Shown: in pieces, positions 19,451-32,320 of the stretch
Numbering within the stretch: the stretch's first letter is position 1
How the letters are laid out: every line of letters begins with the position of its first letter
Assembly (NCBI GenBank): GCA_944739405.2
Contig: OX123186.2
Coordinates: 92,235,034-92,299,033, forward strand
Source of the DNA: Euclidia mi
Lineage: Eukaryota > Arthropoda > Insecta > Lepidoptera > Erebidae
Length of the DNA stretch: 64,000 nucleotides
Direction: 5' to 3'
The notes under the pieces: generated by a model
The model's input: the letters and a program-made list of their open reading frames with translations, nothing else
Told to the model about the DNA's origin: nothing
The model's database searches: none
Position numbers and translations under genes: made by a program

Positions 19451-22279
19451 ATTGAGAATTTCAGCTTACATCAGTTGAAAATTTTTGAACTAGTTGAAGT
19501 CAACTTGAGCTTTTTCTGTTTCACAGGTCAGAGTGATATTTTTTCAAAGCACTTGCATTTGAGTTTTCTTCAAATCATGAATAAATTAAACCAAACAACA
19601 CTAGTACATTCCAATACAAGTAAAAATACCGGTACTAACCATAAATTCGTATTAATTAACATTTTACAAAGAAGCACTCAGTTAATTATTTTTATACGGA
19701 AACAAATAAAAAGTCGAAATAAAGTTGTATTTAAAATTATTTCAACGTTTATTTTATTTTAATGAATAGTTTGTTGAATTTGTTCAATTCGGTATCTTAG
19801 TGAAAACGGAACGTGTATGTTATGTCAAAGTCAGTTTGTTTTATTTTTAATACAAAATATTTGTGGCCAGGTATATTTGAGGTATAATTCTATATACCTC
19901 CATGGTGGCCACCATGGAGGTATATAGAATTATACCTCCTTGGAGGCCACAGCGTAATTATTTGGATTAATTTAACACGGAAATCTTTTATTTATATTTT
20001 CTATCCCTTCGATTTATTCCTAATAATGTTGTAATCTATTTGTTCCAAATATTGAATAGCCTTTGAACCTTTTTTCTATAAATTCTGTTTAACGGCCTTC
20101 TTGTTGTGTAGACGTCAGTATGACGTAGCCGCTGCTTGGCAACGGTAGTGTGGACATTTTGACATACTGGCTGTCATATTACTCGTGATCACGGGTTAAA
20201 AGACCAAAGTAGTGTAATTATTTTTTTCTCAATTTATCAGTGCTAAGTGAGGTTTGACAAATGTCAAATGTTTTCAGAAACGCGAATATAGAGTTGATAT
20301 GGAGTTGATCATGAATTGATCATATGTTGTGTCAAAGAGCTATGGCAGCTTCCCATACATCATTTTAGTTAATCACCAAAGTTAGCATCTATAAATAAAA
20401 TATACCTTGTTTGATATAATATATATTGCTGATTCTAAGGGTAAAAAAATCGTAACTATAGGAGGCCAGGTTTTTGAGTTATTATGCTTAGAAGTTTTAT
20501 AGGTTATGTCAATAACCATCTATTTAGTATATTGCTGCATTGAATAATAATTTATTGGTAAATTAAACTGAAGGAGCTCGATGGCATAATACTATTTATG
20601 CCCACTAGTAAACAATATTAACGATAACGCAAGTTAAGCAACCCCAGGTGTGGACACTTCTTGGATTTGTGACCACAAAATATCATAAGCTCCTCTGTGC
20701 ATAGAAAGACAAGTCTGTTATCATGACATACATACATAGATATGTCGTTAAAATCAGATGCTTTTATGCAGCTTTAAACATCTTCTATCAATATTGACTA
20801 TTTATTTACATACTGAACGTTTTTCAAAGAAACATAAAACACGACTGATTTCCCAAAAAATACACACCACATTGTTAGAATCCTCACGTGACATATCACG
20901 TGAGGATTCTAACAATAGCCCACTCATCGAAATCGGTTCAGCCATTTAGAAGTTATGGCGCCATAAAGAAACTCACATACATGAACTCTAAACCCACTTG
21001 AAGAAGCATGTTGCTGATAATTCTGTGACATTTTAACGAAGCCTTTTGCGGATAAACGTATCAATTCTTTATTTTATGGTGCATGAATAAATTAAATATG
21101 ATTTATGATTATACAAAAAAAAAAAACGCTACCTTTTTGAACAGTCTTGTAAAATAGTAGTAAATCATGAGCTGACGACGGTTTCTTAACGTGTTACTTA
21201 CATAGGATTACCAAAGATAAAAGTATGTTTCAGGTTCCCTAATGTGTATGGAAAAAAAGTAGGGCGGATAGTAAAAACACAAGATTTCATTTTACAATAT
21301 TTTATTCTTCATCATCCTCTATAACTAGCTCATCATCTAAAAAGGCAGCTTGTGCAAAGATATTTTCTTGGTGTCTAGCCCATCCCAAATACCAAACGAT
21401 GGTCATTACATGAGCGCAACATCCTAGCGTACGCATGTTACAGTTAACACATAAAATCCGTGTGGTCATAAAGGATCTGCCGAATGCAGAATCCTTAAGC
21501 ACGCACAAGTCACAAAGAGTATCAGAGTCCATAAACAGTCCGAGTCATATAACAAGAAGAGAAAACAGAGTCCTTGAGCAGTCCAAGTCAAAAAGTATAC
21601 AGAAAACTGGGGAAAAGCAACGAAAACACTCAGAACACCAAAGAACACAAACAAACAAGCGCGGCGGCGCTAGCGAGTGGTGAAAAAATCGAAATGTCAA
21701 ATGTCATGTTGTATTTTTTTATAGCTCTGAATGGCAGTCTTTTAGTCAGCGCCCAGTCCTACTTTAAATGTCGAAAGGAGTTTTTAATAATGGACTTTAT
21801 TTAAAATCCACATATAAATAGACGTAACAAGCAAAAAATAGTATTATTCATATTAATGAACAATTTAAATCTCTTAATCTATAAAAAAACATTCATGATT
21901 CTATTTTGGAAAGATAATTATTTACTCTGACAACCTTGTGGCTTTCTGACAAACCAAAGAAATGGCCATGACGAAAATCCGGAAATCAATTAACTTAATA
22001 GCTATTTTTAATTTTAATCTTTTTATCTAGCCTTATCTAAATTCGACTAAAATATGGAAAAGCGTATAAAAATATTTCATGAATTTTGGTTGTAATGAGT
22101 TTTTAAGACGCTTTTAGTGCACTGAACTAAAAATCTGCCATAGCTCTTTAAGATTTTACAAGCACAAATACTCAAAAGGTGTGAAAACAATTTTTTGTGA
22201 AACAGAAAATTTATTAAGTGGTATATAATTAGTGTTTAAATTGTTCTCAACGCGAAATTCTCAATTTAGAAACCGGCCG
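19437..22279 (-). mobile_element. 2.84 kb DNA transposon, right arm
   Basis: Mirror of 15265-18107, including the inverted ends, the 60-base palindrome (19879-19938) and the E-box hairpin (20871-20916). Sits between exons H and I; it was present before the arms duplicated. Confidence 0.75.
21302..21532 (-). pseudogene. Cys-rich C-terminal remnant, right arm
   Basis: Mirror of 16012-16242 with identical translation (G-C-C-A-H-V, acidic end). Confidence 0.5.
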
Positions 22280-22780
22280 ATAGCCTTCTAGAAAAATAAC
22301 GTCTAGCATTCATAGAAACAGAATTTTGTGATTTCATGGTAGTAACAATTATTGAAATAGATGATTGTTAAAAGGCAGCCAAGTTAATTATCAGTGGTGA
22401 ACGTATTTTTTTATCTACACAATCCGTCGCAAATGATTTGTCTGATCTCGTTATAAGTGGGTCGACCCTTTTCATAGAATTGCAGTTTCACTGATAATTT
22501 CCTCAGTCTACCTAAACTTACGCTAGGCAGACTGTTTACCTACCTATACTATTACATTAAAATGTCGTGTTTATAAGCGAACTCCCTGTATAAACCAAAT
22601 TGTATTTGATTGTGTGGTGGTGATACGAGATATTATAAAATAAATAACGAAACAAAATAATTGGATAACATATTTTCACTTTCATTTACTAACTTTACCT
22701 TGTGGTTACATTGAGAAATATTTAGTTACAACTTTCTATTCTTTGAAATATACAGAATTTATTTTGATTATGCATTTTAG
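22280..22780. other. Spacer in right arm before exon I
   Basis: Mirror of 14764-15264. No coding segment. Confidence 0.4.
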
Positions 22781-23016
22781 CTGCAGTTTTCACTGTGACT
22801 CGTCACGGCAACCCAGTGATTGAGTGTGGTGGATTCAAGTTTTTCTTGAAGAACGAAAGGAATAACTCCCCTAAAAGAACATTTAGATGCAGTTACTGGG
22901 ATCGAGGATGCCGAGCTACTATTACTACTGTCGAAAACGATATTATCAGGTCTAGATTGATACATAATCATCGTGAAGCCTTACACATGAATCATATGTT
23001 CCAACATCTGTTTTAA
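22781..23016 (+). CDS. mod(mdg4): FLYWCH alternative 3' exon I
   Basis: Acceptor tgcattttag ends at 22780 (a second in-phase AG ends at 22785). AVFTVTRHGNPVIECGGFKF, FLKNERNNSPKR, F-R-C-S-Y, R-G-C-R-A, VENDIIRS, H-N-H, then 18 residues rich in His and Met to TAA at 23014-23016. Closest relative in the window is exon J (28421-28614), which shares G-G-[FY]-[KR]-F and F-R-C-S. The right arm is in array orientation and is probably the original. Confidence 0.85.
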
Positions 23017-24538
23017 GAAGCGTTTTGCGCATAGATCTGAAAGTGACTAAGTATGGTGTCCAGTGCTGCTTGCAGAGAACACCAAAATTAGGTCATACAA
23101 AGTACAAAACAGTCATTAGTGTGTTCAGAGTTTGAAAGTTCACCAAACTATTCACATATTGATGGTTATCGGTGTCCAGAAATAAAAAATAAACGATTAG
23201 GAGATATTGATATTAAAATGTATCTTTGTACATCGATTTAAAAACAACCGACGATCATGATCGAAATTTGAAATTTTTGCTACTAGATATATTACGTATT
23301 AATATATTTTACATCTCTCATGTTCGGTAAGTAGGTTCTTATTACCTCCAAATGGGGCTTGTAGGTGACTAATTAGCGCTCTAGGGTAATAATGTAGGTA
23401 GAAAAGCCCTAGGGCGGTAAGTAATTAAAAAAACACTTCTTTCTTTTAAAAAGTTATCGTACATCTAACCTTCATACTGGCAATAGACATCATGCATTCA
23501 GCCCAATGACCAAAGAGGTCGCTTTGCTTTAATTTTAAATAACGGCGAAGCTCAATTTCGATCTTGAAAAAAAAAAGTTCTTTACTTGATTCCTTTTAAT
23601 GAAAAAAGGCGGGAATAGAAAACTTTTACTATAAATATGTTTTTGGTTTTTTTTTTTATAATTACGTGCTAATTAGGAAAAAAAACATGAGTTCTTCAAG
23701 TGATGAAGATATAACCTGTCCTTAAAATTTTAAAATTGTTCTAATTTCACTATAAATTTCAAGAAATAAAATGTTTTATTGTTGTAATGCCGGTTTTTTC
23801 TACTTACCTCACAATCGAGATGTAAAGTAGAATAGTTACCTCGGGTATAAGCATCAATTGCACCCTCGAACTATAGGCGCCCTCGCTGCGCTCGGGCGCC
23901 TAAATATCCCGGGCTGCAATTGATACCTTACAGCCCTTGGCTACTAATCTACTATGACATGAGGTTTATACAATATTAAATATCAAATATGTATCGTCTA
24001 ATGGGCGGTTTCAATATCGATGTATCCATGGATTTGGCTACTAGAAATATATATTATGTCAATGATGTATCTATCTCTAATAGAGAAATCCGTCGATAGA
24101 TCGAATATTGAAACCGATCGAAAGTAAGAACGTGCTTTTAAGGCGCTGTCCTAAGCAACTGTTTTGGTAAATGAGGGGGTGAAGCAGAGGAGGTGAAGGG
24201 AGCTTAGCTCCGTCTATTGCGGGGCGCCCCCCTTCATTCTAGTCGCGTGCGGCCGTATTCTGGCGACATCCGTATTCCAATATTTCAAAATCGCAAGCAA
24301 AACGTTTTAGCATATTGAATTGAGATACTGATATTAAAATTTATATTACATACATCAATCTGTTTGTACAATATGGGCATAGCGCAATTTTTGTTCTCAG
24401 TGCAGCCATGAGCAAAACTGGTTTACATTAGACGTTATAGGTATTAAATGTTGACAAAAGTAGGTAAATACCTACGTGCCGTAAGATGATAAAAATAATT
24501 AAGTCAGTTCCATGCATGGAGAGGCCGTTATTATGTTT
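23017..24538. repeat. Outer part of right palindrome arm
   Basis: Mirror of 13006-14527: MITE candidate (23306-23824), GC hairpin (23878-23904), small TIR element (24003-24121). No exon. Confidence 0.6.
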
Positions 24539-24589
24539 GTTTTGTTTTTGTATAAAAATAGTGAAGCAGTTCATAGAATACCTACATCT

Positions 24590-24720
24590 AATTCCATTCC
24601 TGCCAGTTTTCAAATCTGTTTTGCAATAAATTGGCTGTGACATACGGGCGGACAGACAGACAGACATTGCGAATCTATAAGGGTTCCGTTTTTACAATTT
24701 TTGGCTACGGTACCCTAAAA
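24590..24720 (-). repeat. Dispersed repeat with gggttccgtttt motif
   Basis: The stretch from cgggcggacagacagacaga through gggttccgtttttacaattt and ggctacggtaccctaaaaa is a frequent dispersed lepidopteran motif pair. It begins about 50 bases beyond the palindrome's right edge. Confidence 0.5.
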
Positions 24721-25780
24721 AACACAATACTGCTCTACTAAGCGCAAAAGCCGTATCTCAACTAAAGCGAGTTACGAGATAATTGAAGTTTAGTAAAAGT
24801 TGATTTCTTTTATTTATTTATGGATGTTTATAATAATTATAGGTATAATTATTATGGCAAAGGATTCGAAATACGTCGCCGTTTTTAGGTGTTGTGAGTG
24901 ATTGGAGAGGGAGCAGGGGAGGTCTTGAAACCCTCCTCACCATTTTCACTTGCCGGAAATACTTGGTTTCCTCTGAAAAAAAAATCTCCAAACATCGGTG
25001 TGTATGGCACTGCCAACTTCCACATTCATCACACTAGTTTAATAAACTAAGGTTGTCGGAGCCCTGCGAAGGGCTCCTATTTTCGGATTAAGGGTCAAAA
25101 GAGAACCTAACATAACCTATTTATTTACTTATTACAGTCGCACCTAACCCAAGGCACTCGAAAGCAATGACGCACAAATTTGACATTAGCTGTCAATATG
25201 ATCATTCCAAGATGGCAGTTTTGCGTTTCGTTTCACGTTTTTCACATACAACCTAAAAATTACATTTGTAAAACTGTACTAAAGTATAAAAACTATGTTC
25301 CGTTTTGCATAATTGCCGAAGTATTTATGAAATTTTGGAAATTGTTTAAAAATATTTAGACGCAACTCTGGCAGCCAAAATTACTTTAAGGGGATTAAAA
25401 CGAACTACCTTAAGCCCCCTACACTACCAATACCCTCAAATTCAGGCGACTCGTTTCGAAACCCAACCCATTATTATTTTTCAAAATAGATGAAACATCA
25501 AAAATATATGTGGATATAACTTATTCATGAGATACTGCTATGTCGCTTAGAAAATTATAGAATTAGAATTTGAGTTACTGCTATTTCGTTAGCTCTCGTC
25601 ATACATGTTTGTATGAAAAAATATAAAAAAATTCTTTCGCTTCAAATATGTGTTGTTTCAAAGAAAATAAACATTAAAAGATATTTATTTATATTCATTT
25701 ATAATTTATTAACGAAATACAGAGTTTACAGCTCATCAAAAGTTAGCTGTCTGCTACAACCCGGCAGGTTTTCTTTATTC
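24721..25780. other. Spacer without recognised genes
   Basis: AT-rich, with a short inverted pair (ataattataggtataattat near 24831). The 64-codon frame at 25613-25807 shows no acceptor phase or domain. Confidence 0.4.
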
Positions 25781-26545
25781 TCATCGAATGTTAAAGGCAG
25801 TGTGTGAGGTGATAAGACTTATTATTTGCTGTTGTTCACGAGGCACAGTTTCATTTACTTTCCTTTTACGGCTTGGTATTGTAGAAATTTCAAGCACAAA
25901 CAAACAAACATTTTCCTCTCCGTGATCTCGCAATGCCATCCCTTGAGCTTGACGAGAATCAACAATTTCAGGCAACTGCCAATTCATATAAAACGCCACA
26001 AGCTTCTCCCAGAAAATATCATATCTTTCTATAATTTCTATTTTTAGTGGTATACTTTCGCCACTCCACACAGCAAATAAACACTTTTGTTTGCGTGTAA
26101 CGTGGCGTTGCCCCTGAATTTGGTAATAACAATTACAATATTTGTTTAGACTAGTCAGTTCACTTTTTTATCATGTTTCCATATTTGTATTTTATTTGCT
26201 CTTATACTATTCTCCAGGCCATTCTTATAGGCAACTTTAGAACATTAAATTTCCACAATCGTGTTTGGACCTATTAATCCATCTGGCGTGGCACCAATAA
26301 TCGAATAATCCACAAGGCTCGATTGTTACATTTTCTTGCTTCGCCAGTTGTTGCAAAGCCATTTGTTCATTTTAGATTCCATGCGCAACTGATTTTACAT
26401 TGCAAATATTTTATTTGTACAAAATATTTTTTACTAAGTTGGCTTTACTGCTGTTATATCTTCTTTTTACCACTATACAAAAATTTCAATCTGTCAACAT
26501 ATTCTTACGCAATTCGAACCAGTCACTGCTATCCCTCTTGTAATT
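25781..26545 (-). pseudogene. YqaJ-type exonuclease-like pseudogene
   Basis: Read on the minus strand in shifting frames: D-W-F-E-L-R-K near the start, ALQQLAKQ, I-I-G-A-T-P-D-G-L-I-G, a V-E-I block whose usual Lys is a TAA stop, YYQIQGQRHVTRK, CLFAVWS, and FWEKLVAFYMNWQLPEIVD in the last open frame (25781-26071). This order is that of the YqaJ recombinase/exonuclease fold, seen in viruses and in many insect transposon-linked proteins. At least one frameshift and several stops. It is a dead, probably mobile-element-borne copy. Confidence 0.72.
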
Positions 26546-28420
26546 TTTGCTTATCACTACGGAATTTGAGTCAAATTTGTTAAAAAAATTGTTTGGCATT
26601 TCTTGGCTAACTCTTGAACAGATCGTGTTAGGAATGACTGAAGTCAAATGTGTGTAAGACGTTGCAGAACTGTTATCTTTAACTTCACTGTAATTACAAT
26701 AATGATAATTAGTTACGTACTTTATTATTAAAAAATACTATATCTTGTGTTATAGCAAACAGAGAAGTTACCTTCTTACTTATAAAAGATATTAGATGTA
26801 CTGAGACATACCTAATAGTTTATGAATAATCAAAGTTTTACCCGATGTACCTAAAAAGGTTTATGTTCAAAACACAATAATACAACATTCGTTACCGCTT
26901 GTGTGCGGATTGCAGAGCGCCATATTAGCGCTATCATCATTATTGTTCGTCGTGGCGGCATCTTAGCGCTCCAGGCGCTCTGACAAGCTAATGAATTTGA
27001 AATATAGTTACATAAAATGATTCGATTTTATGTTATTACTCTTTCAAAAATTGAAAACTGTGGCAGCTATGTATTGTGAGAATAATTTATATAATTATAT
27101 TATACATAATCGATAATATATAAGTAACATAGTTAGTCATAAAAGACTCTTATGAAAATAATTTGTGTAAAAATGTTACATATTTCATAATCACTTGGCC
27201 ATGGATGAATTTCTATTTTATTACGACGCTTTCTTGTACAAATCCTTCGTAGAACTTCATTTCTCTAATTGTCCATATTTTATTCTTCTAATTATATATT
27301 TATAAGCACAGAAACAATAACACATTAAACGCAACAAGAGTATAAACTTAGGTCCTAATTATATGTGCCCATAGTTACATGAAAAGCCTATTTGATTCAA
27401 AGTATTCAGTCTATAACATAAAACATGAAATTACGAACTCAAATCGGCGTATTATAATAACAAACAGGTTTACGTAAAATTTCGTGCAGCGGAGACGCAA
27501 GCGACATGACCTATCTCTCACAGGGCTCATAGCCGAATGATGAGGTCTGGGCGGGGCGTAAACTAGCAACTGACACTCAGTACACCGCTTATGCTAATAA
27601 GGTTTAAATTGCTGAAGCGTTTGATATTGATGGGATCTACCGAGCGTCAAAATCATAGACGTTTGGCAGATTTTAGTTAATTTTACAAAATATACACGTA
27701 TAATATGAAAATAAATAGGGTAATTCTTTAGTTCATTAGATTTCCTACAATATTATCAAAAAAAATATGACAGCTTACGATCAAAATATTGCAAACAGTG
27801 AGACGAAAGATTATTTTCTGCCTCGATTTTGTGATTTTTTTACCGTGATTCTATTTTACGTACATGAAAAATTCTTTCAAAAGTCTTTTGTTCAGACTTT
27901 TGACTTTAAGCTCTAATTTTTGCTAGTTTGTAATATGTACCGGTATGGCTAGATGCGCGACGAAAAATTAGGTGTTTCACGGCTTCTGAGGTATAACAGC
28001 GCCTTAATGTGATGTACTGAAAAAACGTTGAAGGAAAATAATGATTATTGTGTAGTTCAATATTGTAAATTATGAATTGTTTATATTCGTATATTCTTGT
28101 AGTATTCTTTATTATTATTGTAATATGCTATTTACACAAATAAACTGTATCGACATTCTCAGATTTTTTTAAATTCGTTTTCAGTGATCATACTTTGATT
28201 ACGGTATCAGAATATACATAGATATAGGTACTATGTGTAAGACTGTGTTTTCAGGGAGTAACATAATTTGTTTAAATTTTATTCCATTCATCACTTATTC
28301 TATTTGTTTTATTCTTCGAACTGATTCCATAATTATAAAGAAATATAGTTTTTCTTGAATACATAATTCAGAATTATATTAATGGTTATTATTATAAAAA
28401 GTATTTTGCTTATTTTTCAG
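26546..28420. other. Spacer without recognised genes
   Basis: AT-rich, no exon-like segment seen on either strand. A more GC-rich patch at 27480-27600 has no frame of note. Short pyrimidine/AG stretches near 28400 belong to the next exon. Confidence 0.4.
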
Positions 28421-28614
28421 TAGCAGTTTTCCAGTTTACCCGTCAGGGTTTTCCTGCGATACACTACGGCGGTTACAGATTCTTGCTAAAGCATGACTCT
28501 AGGAACTCTATTAAGAAACTGTTCAGGTGTAGCCGCTGGGTGCAAGGCTGCAGGGCTACCATAACCACGATAGATAACAATATAATCAGATCCAATATCT
28601 GCCATAATCACTGA
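28421..28614 (+). CDS. mod(mdg4): FLYWCH alternative 3' exon J
   Basis: Acceptor ttatttttcag ends at 28420 with TA completing the codon. AVFQFTRQGFPAIHYGGYRF, LLKHDSRNSIKK, F-R-C-S-R-W, Q-G-C-R-A, IDNNIIRS, C-H-N-H and TGA at 28612-28614. No start codon is needed because it is an internal acceptor-led exon. Like exon I it uses Phe-x-C. Intact ligands. Confidence 0.85.
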
Positions 28615-29988
28615 CTGACAAAAGTGCCAGATAGCCCTTCAAATCGATGTTTAAAATGTTGTAACTTAGTCAAAAGAACTCCTTATAAATTATTTGCCTG
28701 CTGCTCCGATCGCGTGATTTATAGACCGAAACCTTCCTCAGGAATCGCACTATCTATAGGTGAAAACTGTACAATAATCCTTTAGGTAGTTTTTGAGTGT
28801 ATCGTGATCACACAGAAAGATACGACGAAAAGGAGACTTTATTTTAAAATATGTATAAATATGTACCTTATGTATAGATTTTATTATTAGTAAATTTTCA
28901 AGTCGAATGTTTTATAAGCAATTTTCTATTAATGGTGCATCCACAAAGCGTTTAGTTGTTGTTAAGCAACATCTAGAAACACAGTTACATTTAATTACAT
29001 TTAGCAACAATATATTCCAATAACTCGACTGCTTTGTTATAACATCTTGTGCACACATTCTCAAATGTTTCCCAACAGAAAGCTACTGCGGTGTGAATTA
29101 ATAATAATTTAAGATTTAAGGTAATAGTATTTAAAGATTATCTAAAAATTGTTTGTATTATTTATTTTATATTTTTAGAAAAAGATGATGTTGATATTTA
29201 AGGCACAGCATATATTTATATTCAACTTGTATATCTTGTTTTATGTTAAAAATAAATATATTTTTGGTCATTTTAGATGATACATGCCATTTGATTATTT
29301 TAAGATACTATTCAATTTTATAACTAACTATTACTTGAATTTTAAAGATTACCCATGTGTCATATATTATAATTTAAGGTTTATGTGTTCGATGTTTTTT
29401 TTATATTCTTAGCAATATACTCGAAATGCATAACACATATTGTTTTTATAATACTAAAATCAAAATATTTATGTTAAAGTTCTACAGCGTGTAATTAATA
29501 CAAATGTTAAAAAAAACTATTATTATTTTATCTTCGGGAAGGGTGTCATCGTTGTCTCAAGTACTAGTTGTCATAAGATCATCGACATTTCTAATTTTAG
29601 TAGCATCCTGAATGCTACCAAAATTAGAAACTGTCATGGCCGCCAGACTCTTGCGCCAATGTGTGTTAAAAGGGAAATACGTCTAGACAATAAATATCAC
29701 ATTTATGTTCTACTATTCATATCATTCATTCTGACTATTCATATCTTTGGTACATTGTTTCTCATACGTTTGAAAAATATTATTTTTATACTTATATTAT
29801 GGACAATGTTATCATTTGTTTCCTTTAGAGGCATATTTCTTGAAAATCTTTTTTTTTAATTTCAGGTATTTTATTTTATTTTTAATATGTTGATTCAAAA
29901 ACTTTTGTGCTTGTTGTCACTAATTATTGAACCCAGGTAAAATTATAATGTTCTGACAAGCTTTATGTTTTTGTTTCATGTAGTTAAA
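28615..29988. other. AT-rich spacer with a hairpin
   Basis: Near-perfect hairpin at 29588-29630 (tttctaattttagtagcat paired with atgctaccaaaattagaaa). No coding segment; the 66-codon frame at 29659-29859 is hydrophobic by AT composition. Confidence 0.45.
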
Positions 29989-31244
29989 ATGCATGGAAAA
30001 CGAAAACGACACACTGATCGCGGCCTGACGTCTGCAGAGGTGATGATTCAAGCGGTGAGGGCGGTAGGACCTGGCAATTCGATAAGAAGTATTGCCAAAG
30101 ATTTCAATATTAACTACAGGACACTGACTAGATATTATAAAAAATATAAACACAGAGAGAAGGATGCTTTGATTTCTGTAGGCTACGTAAAAGTAAGGCA
30201 AGTTTTCAAAGAAGAAGATGAAGAAAAATTTACAAAATATTTACAAAGAGCAGCTAATATATACTTTGGGCTGACTCCTATAGAAGTCCGTAAGTTAGCT
30301 TGTCAGTATGCTGTAGCTTTAGATCGAAAATTTCCTGAAGCTTGGACAAGAAATGCCATGGCTGGTGAAGACTGGTTTAAGAGTTTTATTGGGCGACATC
30401 AAGAACTAAGCATTCGAAAACCTGCGACTAGCCCTGCACGACCAATTAGCTTATAAAAAGTGACGTAAATTTGTTCTTCGATAACTTAGGAAAAATTTTA
30501 GAGAAATACAATTTTGAAGGTCAAGACATATGAAATGTTGATGAAGCTGGAATTATTACTATTCAAAAGCCACAAAAACTTGTCGTACGAAGAGGAATGA
30601 ATCAGACTGGAGCCTTAACATGTGCCCAACGAGAAACACTTGTTATGATTGCTATTGCCGTGTCAGCTACAGGAAACAGCATACCACCATTTTTTGTTTT
30701 TCCTCGAAAAATTTTTGCAGACAACTTTGTCGCCGATGGACCAAATGGATCGACAGTTAGCGCCAACCCATCTGGCTGGATGAACGAAGACTGCTTTTAC
30801 GTCTATATGCAACAGTTTGTACGATACACTGGCTGCAGCTCTGAACGGCCATTGTTATTACTTTTGGATAACCACGATTCTCATCTGTCTATTAAAACTT
30901 TAGATTATTGCAAAGAAAACGGCGTTATTATATTGTCGTTTCCGCCTCATTGCTCCTATAAACTTCAACCGCTGGACCGCAGTGTTTACGGAACCTTGAA
31001 GAGGCATGTCAGTGTTGCTTGTGATGACTGGGTTAAGAAACATCCTGGCAAAACAATGACTATTTATGATATTCCCGCTATTGTCAAAACTAGTTTACCA
31101 CCAGCTATAATTCCTCAAAACATTAAATCTGGGTTTTCAGTAAGTGGCATATGGCCTTATAATCGTAATATTTTTACTGATATAGACTTCGCTCCACTTT
31201 ATGTCACTGATAGACCAGAAATTCAGGAAATCGAGAACAACTAA
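29989..31244 (+). pseudogene. pogo/Tigger-type transposase, broken
   Basis: ATG at 29989. Residues 1-60 form a psq-type helix-turn-helix (SIRSIAKDFNINYRTLTRYY), then a CENP-B-like segment. The frame breaks at 30453-30456; the next part has a TGA in the I-W-N-V-D-E-A-G block (Trp lost), and the rest is open from about 30597: D-N-H-D-S-H (second catalytic Asp) and Q-P-L-D-R-S-V-Y-G (third). First, second and third acids are all recognisable. A pogo-superfamily transposon of the Tc1/mariner group, dead through one frameshift and one stop. Confidence 0.85.
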
Positions 31245-31799
31245 TCGAAATAAAAATGCATTTTACCCTGACAACCCACTTAAGAAGGGCCCTAGCAGAG
31301 CAACAGAAAAACCAAGACAAAGATAGTCCCAAAAGAGAAAACACACTAAGCGGTACAAATTTAATAAGCGATTTACCTATAAAATATGTACAGTAAATAA
31401 GGGCTGATTAACCATTAAATATAAGACAAAGAAAATTGGCATTTTTATTTTTAGTTTTGAATTTAAAACGTTCATTTATATTTTCTGACAACTAGTACCA
31501 AGCTCCCAACTGAAATTTCAATCAAACCATAGCCAAGATTATATAAAATTACGTATTCTGGCTGATATATCATCGCAGAGCCCAAATGAGTGAGGCTAAA
31601 AATACTTAAATTTGCTGGTGGGTTTGGCGTAAGCCACGCATTTTGAAGGGATTTTTTTATATCCAAACTCTATGGTGTTGAATAGAGCTTGAAAGCTTAG
31701 GACAGATGACGCTGCGAGTGAATGTTAGCTTGCTATAAATATCCTATGCTAGTTAGACAATAAGATATGCTAGCTAATAAAATATTTTATTTCTTTCAG
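31245..31799. other. Transposon flank and spacer
   Basis: Basic-rich frame remnants just after the transposase stop (31245-31400), then AT-rich DNA up to the next acceptor. Confidence 0.4.
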
Positions 31800-31993
31800 C
31801 ACCGCTCATAATACAATCGAGATGCGGTAAACCAAAGATGTATTTAGACGGACACACGTACAACCTACAAAATCCTAACGCTGCGAAGAAGATGTGGAGA
31901 TGTGTCAAGTGGTCTGGACCATTAAAATGCCGAGCTTTGGTACAAACATTCGACGGAAAGATTATAAGTTATCGAGAGCCACATACACACTAA
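31800..31993 (+). CDS. mod(mdg4): FLYWCH alternative 3' exon K
   Basis: Acceptor tatttctttcag ends at 31799, CA completes the codon. PLIIQSRCGKPKMYLDGHTY, NLQNPNAAKK, W-R-C-V-K-W, K-C-R-A, FDGKII, P-H-T-H and TAA at 31991-31993. The usual R-F-N-K is T-Y-N-L, and P-V-I is P-K-M, so it is diverged, but W-x-C, C-R-A and H-x-H remain. Confidence 0.84.
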
Positions 31994-32320
31994 ATATTTA
32001 ATATACGTTAAGACTTTCAAGCAGACCATGTCACTCCACCACACCCACGTCATTTCCGACATGCCATGCATTGTTTTGTAGATGACAAATTAATAGTTCA
32101 TTTGAGAATTTGGGTATATTTCATTGTAAGGTAAACAATAAACTAAGTTCATAATTTTCCTCTGAATATGTATATCATTGATGGCTCGTTTCTGTAACTT
32201 CTGATTTGATGGTATAAGGTTGGCTTCATAGTTTGAAGATTTTTTAACTATAAGAATTCTTGTATAATTCTGTCGACACTATTATAATTTGAAGTTGTAA
32301 ATGTGTGTTTTAATTTATTT
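31994..32320. other. Spacer
   Basis: Poly(A)-like AATAAA at about 32136-32141. Nothing else recognised. Confidence 0.4.

Larger units (their letters stand above)
13006..24538. repeat. 11.5 kb near-perfect palindrome (inverted duplication)
   Basis: Every base I compared in 13006-18770 pairs with its complement at position 37544 minus itself: for example 14528-14749 with 22795-23016 and 18094-18285 with 19259-19450, with identical translations and no net indels over several kb. I found two substitutions (13327/24217 and 14279/23265). The centre (18770-18870) is TA repeats of unequal length. Each arm carries two FLYWCH exons and one DNA transposon. Either a real, recent inverted duplication or an assembly artefact. 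Confidence 0.92.
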
